This document shows, piece after piece, positions 9,376 through 18,800 of a DNA stretch of 64,000 bases. This DNA is from Bacteroidetes bacterium GWF2_33_16 (GTDB lineage: Bacteria > Bacteroidota > Bacteroidia > Bacteroidales > UBA12077): positions 163,762 to 227,761 of the forward strand of contig MEOE01000028.1 of the NCBI GenBank assembly GCA_001768565.1, in the 5' to 3' direction. The position numbers and the translations under genes were made by a program. The stretch's first letter is position 1. Every line of letters starts with the position of its first letter. Under the pieces are notes generated by a model that made no database searches, was not told the DNA's origin, and saw nothing but the letters and a program-made list of their open reading frames with translations.

Positions 9376-10353
9376 ATGTCTGATATTGATAAAATACAAA
9401 ACTCCATAAAGGAAGAGATGGAGCGATTTGAGCCCTTTTTTAGGTCGTCTATGCAAACAAAAGTTCCTTTATTGAATATAATTATGAATTATATTTTGCG
9501 TCGCAAAGGAAAACAAATGCGACCAATGTTTGTATTTCTGTCGGCAAAAATGATTAAGGAATCTGTTGGCGATTCCACATATACTGCTGCTTCATTAATC
9601 GAGTTGTTGCATACAGCTACTCTTATTCACGATGATGTTGTTGATGAGGCTTATGAAAGAAGGAGTTTTTTCTCAATTAATGCCCTTTGGAAATCAAAAA
9701 TCAGTGTTCTGGTTGGTGATTACTTGCTTTCTAAGGGTTTGCTACTTGCGGTTGAAAAAAACGAATATGAATTGCTGAAAATTGTTTCTGTGGCAGTCCG
9801 CGAAATGAGTGAGGGCGAGCTTCTTCAAATTCAAAAATCAAGAAAACTAAATATAAACGAAGAAATTTATTTTGAAATAATTCGTAAAAAAACAGCAGCT
9901 CTTATTGCTGCGTGCGCAGCATGTGGCGCAAAATCTTCAGACGCAGATGACGAAACCGTTGAAAAAATGAGGTTGTTTGGAGAATATGTAGGTATTGCTT
10001 TCCAGATTAAAGACGATTTGCTAGATTATCAAAACAATGGAATGATTGGCAAGCCGTCAGGTAACGACCTTAAAGAAAAGAAACTTACTTTGCCAATTAT
10101 TTATGCCTTGGAAAAAACCTCTATTGTTGAAAGAAAACGAATTATTTCAGAAATAAAACGAAATCATAAAAACAAACAAAAAGTTCAGGAAATTATCAAT
10201 TTTGCAATTAAAAATGGGGGATTGGAGTATACCCAGCAAAAAATGAATGAATACCGAGACAAAGCGCTTATTATTCTAAATGATTTTCCTGAAAACCAAT
10301 CAAGAAAATCGCTTATTGATTTGGTGAATTATGTCGTTTCAAGAAAAAAATAA
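9376..10353 (+). CDS. Polyprenyl diphosphate synthase, long-chain type
   Basis: Protein of 325 residues; an upstream TTG at 9367 is in frame but the ATG is preferred. Both aspartate-rich motifs of trans-isoprenyl diphosphate synthases are present: DDVVD at residues 86-90 and DDLLD in FQIKDDLLDY. The residue five places before the first motif is Ala81, small, as in hexa- to octaprenyl synthases that leave room for a long chain. The likely role is making the side chain of menaquinone. The window has a second synthase at 46990 with Phe in that place. A strong hairpin follows at once. Confidence 0.9.
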   Translation: MSDIDKIQNSIKEEMERFEPFFRSSMQTKVPLLNIIMNYILRRKGKQMRPMFVFLSAKMIKESVGDSTYTAASLIELLHTATLIHDDVVDEAYERRSFFSINALWKSKISVLVGDYLLSKGLLLAVEKNEYELLKIVSVAVREMSEGELLQIQKSRKLNINEEIYFEIIRKKTAALIAACAACGAKSSDADDETVEKMRLFGEYVGIAFQIKDDLLDYQNNGMIGKPSGNDLKEKKLTLPIIYALEKTSIVERKRIISEIKRNHKNKQKVQEIINFAIKNGGLEYTQQKMNEYRDKALIILNDFPENQSRKSLIDLVNYVVSRKK

Positions 10354-10386
10354 AGCTTTTCAGAATATTTTATTCTGAAAAGCTTT
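10352..10386. terminator. Bidirectional terminator, perfect 16-bp hairpin
   Basis: A 16-bp perfect stem (10352-10367 with 10371-10386) and a 3-nt loop separate the convergent polyprenyl synthase and aldehyde oxidoreductase genes. The left arm includes the last bases of the polyprenyl synthase stop codon. Confidence 0.8.
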
Positions 10387-10405
10387 AATAAGTATTAAAA
10401 TACAA

Positions 10406-12256
10406 TTATTTGTTTAGTAAATACTTACCTTCTGTCAACAAATCTAGTTCTTTAAGTTTTTCTTCTGTTGGAACACCTTCTTTTGACCAACCTCTTAACT
10501 GATAATATTTGTCAAGTAAGGGATTAAGATTAACTGTAACTCCTTTTGAATGGCCAGAGCTGTATGACTCATTCAATAATCTTGATGGTAAGGTATCGTC
10601 TTTTCTTGTAAGTCCTTCTCGAAGATTAAATAGTTTTTCCAGCGTCCAGATCCGTTCTCCTATTTTTAGTAATTCAGTAGAATCTATCGTTATTCCTATT
10701 ACTGCCGACAACATATTTGCATAATGGATAGGGTTTAAAGCAAAACTGGTAAATATGCATACTCCCATTGAGTCAATAGTACTTATTAAATCTTGGTAGA
10801 GCTTTACCAAACCCGGCTTTCCTTTGTCGGTAAAACGGTTAATTTCAAATGGAGTAGCCAATGCTTCTGTAGATACTAAATAGGCTTTAAGGTGACATGC
10901 TCCACGATTGCTGGTTGCTAACGAAAGGCTCATGCCATAAAATCCGCGTGGATCATATGCCGGTAATTCTAATCCCTTTACTTGCATTGCTATTTCTGGG
11001 TGTCCGTATTTTTGAGCAAGCCGCATACTTCCAAGAGAAAGGACTTTGCCAAAACCTTCAACTTTGCCCATAAGCTCAGTTAATGTAACTACAGCCTCAG
11101 CATCTCCAAATTTAAGATCTCTGCCAATATCTTTTCTAATTTGCTCATAAGCCTCTTTGTCAAGCAAGCCTTTTTCTGACAGTTCCATTGCACATGCAAT
11201 GGAACTTCCTGCAGATATTGTATCAATACCATATTCGTTGCAATTGTAGTTTGCATGTGTAATTTTTTCCAGATCGTGAACAAAACAAGCAGCTCCAAGC
11301 GACCATACTGTTTCAAACTCAGGACCCTTTCCCTCTCTCTCAGGTGTTCGAGAAAGATGCGCACAGCCTATAGGACAAGCCTTGCAGGGCTGACTTCGAA
11401 CGAAATACAATTCCTTTATAGTTTCTCCTGTAATAGATTCTGCATTTGCAAAATGACCTTCCTGAAAATTTTTAGTAGGAAAAGCACCTCGGTCGTTTAT
11501 CAAGCTAACAAGAGCAGGTGTTCCATATTCTTTCAGGGTATCTTTGGTTAATGGAGCCTCGCCAATAAAGGTTTGCCATTCTTTTTTGGCATCTTTCAAT
11601 TCATCTTCATTATTGTAAGGAGTATCTGTTGATCCAATTACAACAATTGCCTTTAAGTTTTTTGAACCCATTACTGCACCAACACCAGTTCTTCCTGAGT
11701 GATGTCCTTTTTCATTAACGATTGAGGATATTGGCATTTTTTGTTCTCCGGCAGGACCAATACAAGCAACTCCTGCTTTTGAATCAGTTTCTTGTAATAA
11801 AATATCAGTTGTGTCATTTGTTTTTTTGCCCCAGAGTTTTGATGCATCTCTTATTTCAACTTTTTCTCCATTTAAAAAAACATAACACGGATTTTTAGAA
11901 ACACCTTCAAAAACCAAAACATCATAACCGGTATTTTTTAAATCGACACCAAAATGACCGCCAGAATTTGTTTCTCCAATTGCGCCAGTTAACGGGGATT
12001 TGCATACCACTGAAAAACGGCTGGCTGTAGCTGCATTACTTCCATGTAATGGAGCTGTAACGAAGAGCAACTTATTCTCAGGACCTAAAGGATCAACTTT
12101 TGGAGGAAGCTCGTCGAAAAGAAGCTTAACTCCCAAACCGCGTCCTCCGATAAATTTTAATAAAATATCTTCAGGAATTTGCTCTATTGCCGTGGTGTGA
12201 TTATTTAGGTTTATTCTTAAAAGCTTATTGTGATAGCCACCTTTTATTGTTTTCAT
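10406..12256 (-). CDS. Aldehyde:ferredoxin oxidoreductase family protein (tungsten/molybdopterin)
   Basis: Protein of 616 residues, full family length. These cytoplasmic enzymes oxidise aldehydes to acids with ferredoxin as acceptor, using a bis-pterin tungsten cofactor and one 4Fe-4S cluster. Visible features are N-terminal GGRGLGVKLLFDELPP, the pterin-contact segment SGRTGVGAVMGSKNLKAI (~187-204), cluster ligands Cys291, Cys294 and Cys298 (CKACPIGC) plus Cys500 (MGVCIF), and DPRGFYGMSL in the catalytic domain. It lies 54 bp downstream of deoC on the same strand and is probably co-transcribed with it. This suggests acetaldehyde from DeoC as a substrate, which is inference. Which aldehyde it prefers cannot be read from sequence. 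Confidence 0.93.
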   Translation of the reverse strand: MKTIKGGYHNKLLRINLNNHTTAIEQIPEDILLKFIGGRGLGVKLLFDELPPKVDPLGPENKLLFVTAPLHGSNAATASRFSVVCKSPLTGAIGETNSGGHFGVDLKNTGYDVLVFEGVSKNPCYVFLNGEKVEIRDASKLWGKKTNDTTDILLQETDSKAGVACIGPAGEQKMPISSIVNEKGHHSGRTGVGAVMGSKNLKAIVVIGSTDTPYNNEDELKDAKKEWQTFIGEAPLTKDTLKEYGTPALVSLINDRGAFPTKNFQEGHFANAESITGETIKELYFVRSQPCKACPIGCAHLSRTPEREGKGPEFETVWSLGAACFVHDLEKITHANYNCNEYGIDTISAGSSIACAMELSEKGLLDKEAYEQIRKDIGRDLKFGDAEAVVTLTELMGKVEGFGKVLSLGSMRLAQKYGHPEIAMQVKGLELPAYDPRGFYGMSLSLATSNRGACHLKAYLVSTEALATPFEINRFTDKGKPGLVKLYQDLISTIDSMGVCIFTSFALNPIHYANMLSAVIGITIDSTELLKIGERIWTLEKLFNLREGLTRKDDTLPSRLLNESYSSGHSKGVTVNLNPLLDKYYQLRGWSKEGVPTEEKLKELDLLTEGKYLLNK

Positions 12257-12310
12257 ATTTTATTTGATATTTTTTGCTTATGAATACTGAATTTATGGTC
12301 GAAACAAGTA

Positions 12311-13255
12311 CTAGAAATCCTTGTTTTTTCGATAATGGAAATGTTTACATCCCTGACATTTCTTTTGGCTTAAAACACGCAACTCGGATCGAAGTTTTGA
12401 TGTATAGTGGTAAGGGCAAACGAGACAAGGGATAATTCCTGCGTCGAGCCAGTCTTCTGTATTATGTCGTAACCAGCCCATAGAAGAAACAATGTTTAAT
12501 GGTCCGCTTGTTCCTATTCTAAATAATTCGGGTGTTTGGAGCGACTCTTCACGTGCTCCTGCATATATCAAACGCATTGCAGTCATTGCATCAGATATTC
12601 CACCTGCCGCCTTAACGCCCTTTTTAGAACCAACAACTTCGCGCATTATACGCATGTGTTCAGGCATCGCGCCATAAGCATCCATTCCTGTGGAGTTTTT
12701 AATAAATTGAGCCTTAGAATTTGCAACCACTTCAGATACTTTATATACCTCCTCCTCGGTAAGTTCGGAACTTCGTACAATTACTTTAACCACTTCTCCT
12801 TCGGCAGCCTCGCACATCGCATTAATCTCATTAAGAGTATAAGAAGGATCTGTTTTAAATCTTCCAACATTGATTACAATATCAATATCAATGTGCCCTT
12901 TTCCTTCACCTCTAAGTTGTCGGCTTTTTTTAACAGTATCTTCTGTCATTTTTGCCTTTAAATCAATATCTACTTTTCCCAATGGAAAATCCATAACATA
13001 GGTTTCTGCTACTCCAGATCCTTTAAGCAAAAGAGGTAAACGATCAACCTCAACAGGATTTACGCAGACAGAGGCGCAATTTAATGATATAGCCCAATTA
13101 GCCATCTTGTCGAGCTTTGGACCAAGAGTATCTGCTTTTAAATCTGTAACATCAAGAAATGTTGCTATTCGTTCCGGTGTAAATCGGTGAATGAGCTTAA
13201 ACATTTCATCTTTGGGAAATTCTACCAAAGGAGTTCCTGAATTTTTTATTTCCAT
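12311..13255 (-). CDS. deoC: Deoxyribose-phosphate aldolase with Cys-rich C-terminal tail
   Basis: Protein of 314 residues. DeoC cleaves 2-deoxy-D-ribose 5-phosphate to glyceraldehyde 3-phosphate and acetaldehyde. The Schiff-base lysine is Lys186 in FIKNSTG, the second active-site lysine is Lys215 in VKAAGGIS, and an acid corresponding to the catalytic Asp lies in HIDIDIVINVG (~122-130). E. coli DeoC has 259 residues. Here the C terminus extends beyond the barrel and carries Cys277-x2-Cys280 and Cys300-x2-Cys303, arranged like a zinc-binding module. The aldehyde oxidoreductase follows on the same strand. Confidence 0.94.
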   Translation of the reverse strand: MEIKNSGTPLVEFPKDEMFKLIHRFTPERIATFLDVTDLKADTLGPKLDKMANWAISLNCASVCVNPVEVDRLPLLLKGSGVAETYVMDFPLGKVDIDLKAKMTEDTVKKSRQLRGEGKGHIDIDIVINVGRFKTDPSYTLNEINAMCEAAEGEVVKVIVRSSELTEEEVYKVSEVVANSKAQFIKNSTGMDAYGAMPEHMRIMREVVGSKKGVKAAGGISDAMTAMRLIYAGAREESLQTPELFRIGTSGPLNIVSSMGWLRHNTEDWLDAGIIPCLVCPYHYTSKLRSELRVLSQKKCQGCKHFHYRKNKDF

Positions 13256-13567
13256 ATCTTTTCAATTCTTTTTGTTGATTCTTGAGCATGTTTTATTACC
13301 AACATGATTATTAAAACATGAGTTATCGAAATTAATATGGAAACAAAAATAGATAAAAAATATAAGCAAGTCCAAGAATTTATTAAGTTGTTCTGCTAAG
13401 CAATAAAACCCATAAAATATCACTAAAAAAAAATTAAAAATAGAAGATAAATATCTAATAAGCTGCTATTTTGTTACTATATTCTATGTTGATTTTTGTT
13501 ATTTCATCTGTCTTGGATAATACTAGATCAAAAAAATGGATAAGAAAGGAAGTGTAAATTATTCAGT
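13256..13567. other. 312-bp gap between deoC and the MazG-like gene
   Basis: AT-rich stretch with no credible coding frame. It holds the deoC leader (about 80 nt if the promoter at 13344 is right). I see no strong terminator hairpin for the MazG-like gene that ends at 13568. Confidence 0.6.
13344..13351 (-). promoter_or_regulatory. Predicted -7 element of deoC (TATTTTTG on minus strand)
   Basis: TATTTTTG on the minus strand fits TAnnTTTG; a CTTG resembling the -33 TTTG lies about 21 bp upstream. The transcript would have a leader of about 80 nt before the deoC ATG. Confidence 0.45.
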
Positions 13568-13897
13568 TTATTCTTTAAGTTTGGGATTTGACTTGTGACG
13601 ATTAGTATCCCTATTGGTTTTCTTTTCAAGGCTCTTTGTTAATGCCTCTGTAAGATTTACTCCTGTTTGGTTTGCCAAACATATAAGAACAAAAAGAATA
13701 TCAGCCATTTCTTCATCGAGCTCTTTATTTTTATCCGTTTCTTTAAATGACTGTTCTCCATATTTGCGGGCAACAATTCGGGCTAGTTCACCAACTTCTT
13801 CGGTTAAAAGCACCATGTTTGTTAGTTCGTTGAAATAACGAACGCCATGGGTTTTAATCCAATCATCAACTAATTTTTGAGCTTCCTGAATGGTCAT
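13568..13897 (-). CDS. MazG-like nucleotide pyrophosphohydrolase
   Basis: Protein of 109 residues from the ATG at 13897 (MTIQEAQKLVDDWI, the usual family start); an earlier in-frame ATG at 13924 adds nine low-complexity residues. The all-alpha NTP pyrophosphohydrolase metal site is visible as LLTEEVGELAR and DEEMADILFVLICLA, that is EExxE and ExxD. Such enzymes hydrolyse (d)NTPs to monophosphates and clean abnormal nucleotides. The start overlaps the end of the upstream MFS gene by about 32 bp. Together with dtd and MFS it forms a minus-strand operon, and deoC lies next downstream. Confidence 0.88.
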   Translation of the reverse strand: MTIQEAQKLVDDWIKTHGVRYFNELTNMVLLTEEVGELARIVARKYGEQSFKETDKNKELDEEMADILFVLICLANQTGVNLTEALTKSLEKKTNRDTNRHKSNPKLKE

Positions 13898-15281
13898 TGT
13901 TGTTGTTTTTTTTGTTTCTTGCAAGCGAAAAAAAGATTCCTATAAAGCAAAGAAAAGCAAATATTATAAATGCTGTGCGAATACTGGCAACAAATGCATC
14001 AGAATTTGAGGAATTTATTTCTACATTTCCAATAAAAATAGAAAAAAGTAACATTGCAACACCCATACTCGACATTTGCCCAACCAATCGCATCGTACCA
14101 ACGGTTGCTGATGCAATTCCGTAATATTTTTTCTCAACTGAGCCCATAATCGAATTGGTGTTTGGAGAAGAAAACAAAGCATAACCAATACCAAAAATTA
14201 CAAGCACTGGTATTATAAAATAAATACTCGTGTCAGAATTAATAAAGCTTAAGATAAACAATCCAGCTGAAAGCAAAGCCATTCCAACAGAAGCTACTTT
14301 TCCCGGGTTTATTCTATCCGACAATTTGCCTGTTATAGGTGAAAAAATGGTCATTAATAAGGGCTGTACTACTAAAATTTGTCCCGCCTGCTGAGGATTA
14401 AAACCTTTAATGTATTGCAGGTACAGACTTAACAAAAATCCAATTGCAAACGTAGCGCTGTAATTAATTAATGCTGCATAATTCGAAAAGGCAAAAACAC
14501 GGTTTGTTTTAAAAAGATTGATATTGATTACAGGAAATAATTGGATTGATTCAAAGCGAATAAACAAATAAAGACCAAGCAATCCTGCTCCGGTTAGAAT
14601 TATTCCTGAAGTTCCTGGCAATTGTCCAAATCCATACATTAACGAAGAAATGGCAATCCCAAAAATTAGTGAGCCTTTCCAGTCAAATTTTTCACCTTTT
14701 GCTTCACGCCAGTCTCCAGAAAGGAATATAAAACTAAGAACCAAAGATATTAATCCCAACGGAATTGTAAGTAAAAACAAACTATGCCAGCCCAAAATTT
14801 TGGTAATTATTCCTCCAATAAATGGCCCCATTGTTAAACCTGCATATACAGATGCAACAACTATTCCAAGTGCTTTACCTCTGTTTTCTTTTGGAAAAAC
14901 GGATGTAATAATGGCCATTCCGGTACCAAAAATCATTGCGCCTCCCATTCCCTGGAATATTCGAAAAATTATTAAAAGGGTTATGTCTGGTGCAAAAGCG
15001 CAAAGGAGAGTAGCAATACTGTAAATTATTAAACCAGCATTAAAAATTAGTTTTCGTCCATAAATATCAGCCAACCGACCAAACGGAACAAGAAAAATTG
15101 CCGATGATAACAAAAAGGATGTTGCCACCCAGCTTAATCCAATAGCATTTGCATTAAAATCTTTACCAATTGTAGGAAGAGCAACATTTATAGCAGAACT
15201 TATAAATGGAGTAATAAATGAAGCCACAGATGCAATTATAAGTGTTATGGTTTGTAGCTTTTTGGCCGAAAGATCTTTCAT
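13866..15281 (-). CDS. MFS efflux transporter, DHA2 (EmrB/QacA-like) type
   Basis: Protein of 471 residues with about 13-14 hydrophobic helices. The conserved loop GRLADIYGRKLIF after helix 2 is the MFS signature. The helix-5 segment MGPFIGGIIT resembles the antiporter motif C. FISSAINVALPTIGKDF near the start is typical of 14-helix drug:proton antiporters. Its ATG overlaps the dtd stop by one base (TAATG), so the genes are translationally linked. Substrate unknown; neighbours give no clue to a drug. Confidence 0.88.
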   Translation of the reverse strand: MKDLSAKKLQTITLIIASVASFITPFISSAINVALPTIGKDFNANAIGLSWVATSFLLSSAIFLVPFGRLADIYGRKLIFNAGLIIYSIATLLCAFAPDITLLIIFRIFQGMGGAMIFGTGMAIITSVFPKENRGKALGIVVASVYAGLTMGPFIGGIITKILGWHSLFLLTIPLGLISLVLSFIFLSGDWREAKGEKFDWKGSLIFGIAISSLMYGFGQLPGTSGIILTGAGLLGLYLFIRFESIQLFPVININLFKTNRVFAFSNYAALINYSATFAIGFLLSLYLQYIKGFNPQQAGQILVVQPLLMTIFSPITGKLSDRINPGKVASVGMALLSAGLFILSFINSDTSIYFIIPVLVIFGIGYALFSSPNTNSIMGSVEKKYYGIASATVGTMRLVGQMSSMGVAMLLFSIFIGNVEINSSNSDAFVASIRTAFIIFAFLCFIGIFFSLARNKKNNNNDHSGSSKIS

Positions 15282-15733
15282 TACTCTTTGTTTTTTGTGT
15301 CTATTAATATGGTAACAGGGCCATCGTTTATTAGTTCAACTTGCATATTTGCACCAAATTCGCCTGTTTTTATTTCTTTTCCTAAATCAATGGCGAGCTG
15401 TTGTATAAACTGATTGTATAGAGGAATGGCAATTTCCGGTTTAGCGGCTTGAATATAGGAGGGACGATTTCCTTTTTTTACTTTGGCGTGCAGCGTAAAC
15501 TGGCTAATAGCCAGAATTTCGCCATTTATATCTTTTACAGAGAGATTCATTACTCCATTCTCATCATCAAAAATACGTAATTGAACTATTTTACTGCTAA
15601 GCCAATTAATATCTTCGCTAGTATCATTTTCTTCAATTCCAATAAGTAATAATAACCCGGTATTAATCGCTGATTTTATTTTGTTTTCAATTGAAACAGA
15701 GGCCTTGCTAACACGTTGAATTACTGCTCTCAT
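15281..15733 (-). CDS. dtd: D-aminoacyl-tRNA deacylase
   Basis: Protein of 150 residues, normal length. Dtd frees tRNAs mischarged with D-amino acids or glycine. Both active-site signatures are present: SQFTLHAKVKKGNRPS around residues 77-92 and NDGPVTILIDT near the C terminus. MRAVIQRVSKASVSIE is the typical start. It is the first gene of a dtd-MFS-mazG unit and is divergent from the secreted endonuclease gene. Confidence 0.96.
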   Translation of the reverse strand: MRAVIQRVSKASVSIENKIKSAINTGLLLLIGIEENDTSEDINWLSSKIVQLRIFDDENGVMNLSVKDINGEILAISQFTLHAKVKKGNRPSYIQAAKPEIAIPLYNQFIQQLAIDLGKEIKTGEFGANMQVELINDGPVTILIDTKNKE

Positions 15734-15883
15734 AATAGCCGATTTATCACTTTATTTTTAAAATTGCAGTTAAATTTCCCAATAATTAACGAAAGTAAAA
15801 ATAAGATTGAAAATATTGAAACTAAATCGATAAATATTAGTAGAATTATTGCCCGAAAAAGGGGAAATATTATTGTTACAAAG

Positions 15884-18800
15884 ATGAAAGAAAGAAAAGC
15901 AATAACAGGGTTTTTAAGACTATTTATAGTAGCCCTTACAATTTTAATTGTACAGAACAATTATGCCCAGGCTCCGGCAGGGTATTACGATAGCGCAACA
16001 GGAACAGGTGCGGTATTAAAAACTCAGTTATATAATATTATTAAAGGACATACAGACGTGGGTTATGATGGGCTTTATTCTGTTTATCTCACTTCTGACA
16101 ATATTGTAATTAGTGGAAACAATAGGGTATATGATATGTACTCCATAAAAGCAACTGGAACAGCCGATTATTACTATAGCCATGTTTCTGGTGACCGATG
16201 CGGAAGTTATTCTGGCGAAAGTGATTGTTATAATAGGGAACATACATTTTGCGACAGTTGGTTAGGCAAAGCTTCTCCCCAGCGTTCTGATGCACACCAT
16301 ATAGTTCCTACAGATGGATATGTTAATAACCGCAGGAGCAGCTATCCCCATGGAAAGGTGGGATCAGTTTCATGGACTTCTTCTAATGGGAGTAAATTAG
16401 GAAGTTCTGATCCTTCAACGGGCTATACAGGAATTGTTTTTGAACCTATAGATGAGTACAAAGGGGATTTTGCTCGCATGTATTTTTATGTTGCAACACG
16501 ATATGAGAATTTAATCGATGGATGGGTCTCAAACGGATCTGCGGGCGAGATTTTAAATGGTACAGAATATCCAGCATATAAATCTTGGTTTGTCGATCTA
16601 CTTTTAAGCTGGCACATACAAGATCCTGTAAGCACAAAGGAGATTGTTAGGAATAATTCTATATATACTTATCAGCACAATCGAAACCCTTTTATTGATC
16701 ACCCAGAATATGTTGCAAAGATTTGGGGAGGTGAGGTAACAAACAATCCTCCAAGTATCTCGGGTATTATTTTGAATCCTGCAAATCCAAAATCGACCGA
16801 TCCTGTTAATGTTAGCGCAACAATTACTGATACTGATGGAACAATAACATCTGCTGTATTAAAATGGGGCCTTGTTTCAGGGTCATTAACAAATACAATA
16901 ACCCTAAATAAAACTAATGGCAATAGTTATTCTACGGTTTCTGCAATTCCTGCTAAATCAGAGGGTGTGACTGTTTACTATAAAATTGAAGTAACGGATG
17001 ATTCGAGCGATGTGACCATAACAAGCCAATATAGCTATACTGTAAATGATAATTTTTATAATGTTTCGGTTATAGATGAGCCCTTTACAAATTGTCCTCC
17101 CACAGGTTGGTTGACCTATAGTATTACGAGCAATAAAAACTGGACATGTGCTAGTGGGTATGAATTAATGAATGGGTATGGTGGAGATGTTGCTTCAAAC
17201 GACTGGCTGATTTCTCCTCTTTTTAATCTTGATGGATATCACAATGAATATCTTGCATTCAAAAGCTGGACTAGGTACACAGACATTGGGAATCATCCAG
17301 CGGTTAAAATTAAGTATTCGACAAACTATTCTGGCACAGGAAACCCAGAATTGGCATCATGGACAGAACTTTCAGCAACATGGCCTACTGAGAACAGTCA
17401 ATCATGGACAAGTTCTGGAAACATTGACATTTCTTCAATATTAGGGGATCAGGTATACTTTGCTTTTCAGTATACTTCAACGGGTATTGTTTCAGATGCA
17501 GCTGCTATTTGGGAAATAGATTCTGTTAAGATTATTGGTGATGATATTGTTACAAATAATAAACCGGTAATTTCTGCCCTAGCTACAAATCCCGAAAGTC
17601 CGATTGCTGGCCAGGCAGTTACTATTTCGGCAAATATTACCGATAGCGACGGTTCAATATTTTCAGCAAAAATTAAATGGGGGACCGTTTCAGGCAGTTT
17701 TCCAAATACAATTACTTTGTCAGAAAGTGGAAATGTATTTTCAGGAGTAATTCCATCACAACTAGCTGGCACAACAGTTTATTATGTTGTTGAGGCAACA
17801 GATAATGATAACTCAATGACAATTACAACACAGCAACAGTATTTTGTTTCGGAAATACCAAATTTTGCACCAGTAATTTCAGATATTTTAATTAATCCTT
17901 CTGCCCCAGCTGAAGGAGAATCTATCGTTGTATCAGCCACTATTACCGATTCTGACGGAACCGTTTCGTCAGCTATTATTAATTATGGAACCAGTGCGGC
18001 TAATTATACACAGCAAGTTTCTATGACAAAATCAGGAAACACGTTTAGCGGAACAATTCCTTCTCAATTATCAGGCACTACAATTTACTTTGTTATTGAA
18101 GCAATTGATAATGATTCAGAAGAAGTGGTTTCTGCTGATAACAGTTTTTTTGTTACTGCGCCTCATAATAATCCTCCTGTTATAAGTGGCATTCAAAATA
18201 CGCCTTCAAATCCTGACCAAAATCAATCAGTTACAGTTAGTGCAGAAGTAACAGATTCTGATGGTACAATCAGTTATAGCAAAATTAAGTGGGGAACAAC
18301 CCAGGGTGTATACACAAATATAATGAATATGACTCTTGAATCCGGAACCTATTCTGGTATAATTCCCGGACAAACAGGAGGTACAACTATTTATTTCAGA
18401 ATTGTTGCTATCGATAATGATAATGATTCAACATTAACTAGTGAATATAGTTATGCGGTGAATACTCCGGGTAATATAAATCCTGCAATTATAGAGTTGA
18501 TATATTCTCCAACAACACCAACAAGCACTCAGACAGTAAGTTTTTCGGCAAACATTACTGATTCTGATGGAACAATTGTATCTGCAAAAATTAAATGGGG
18601 TACTTCATCTGGAGTTTACCCAAATCAAATTTCAATGAGTTTCTCAGGGAGTTTGTTTTCAGGAACTATTCCTTCGCAAGCGAATACAACCCAGGTTTAT
18701 TTTATTGTTGAAGCTACAGATAATTCTGGAGGAATAACAGTTTCTTCTGAACAGAATTATACTGTAACCAATCCGCCAAATGTTAATCCTCAGATTACAA

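Noticed and set aside
15716..15883. Longer start for the secreted endonuclease
   Set aside because: The 56 extra residues overlap dtd on the other strand and would hide the signal peptide; the ATG at 15884 gives a normal signal.
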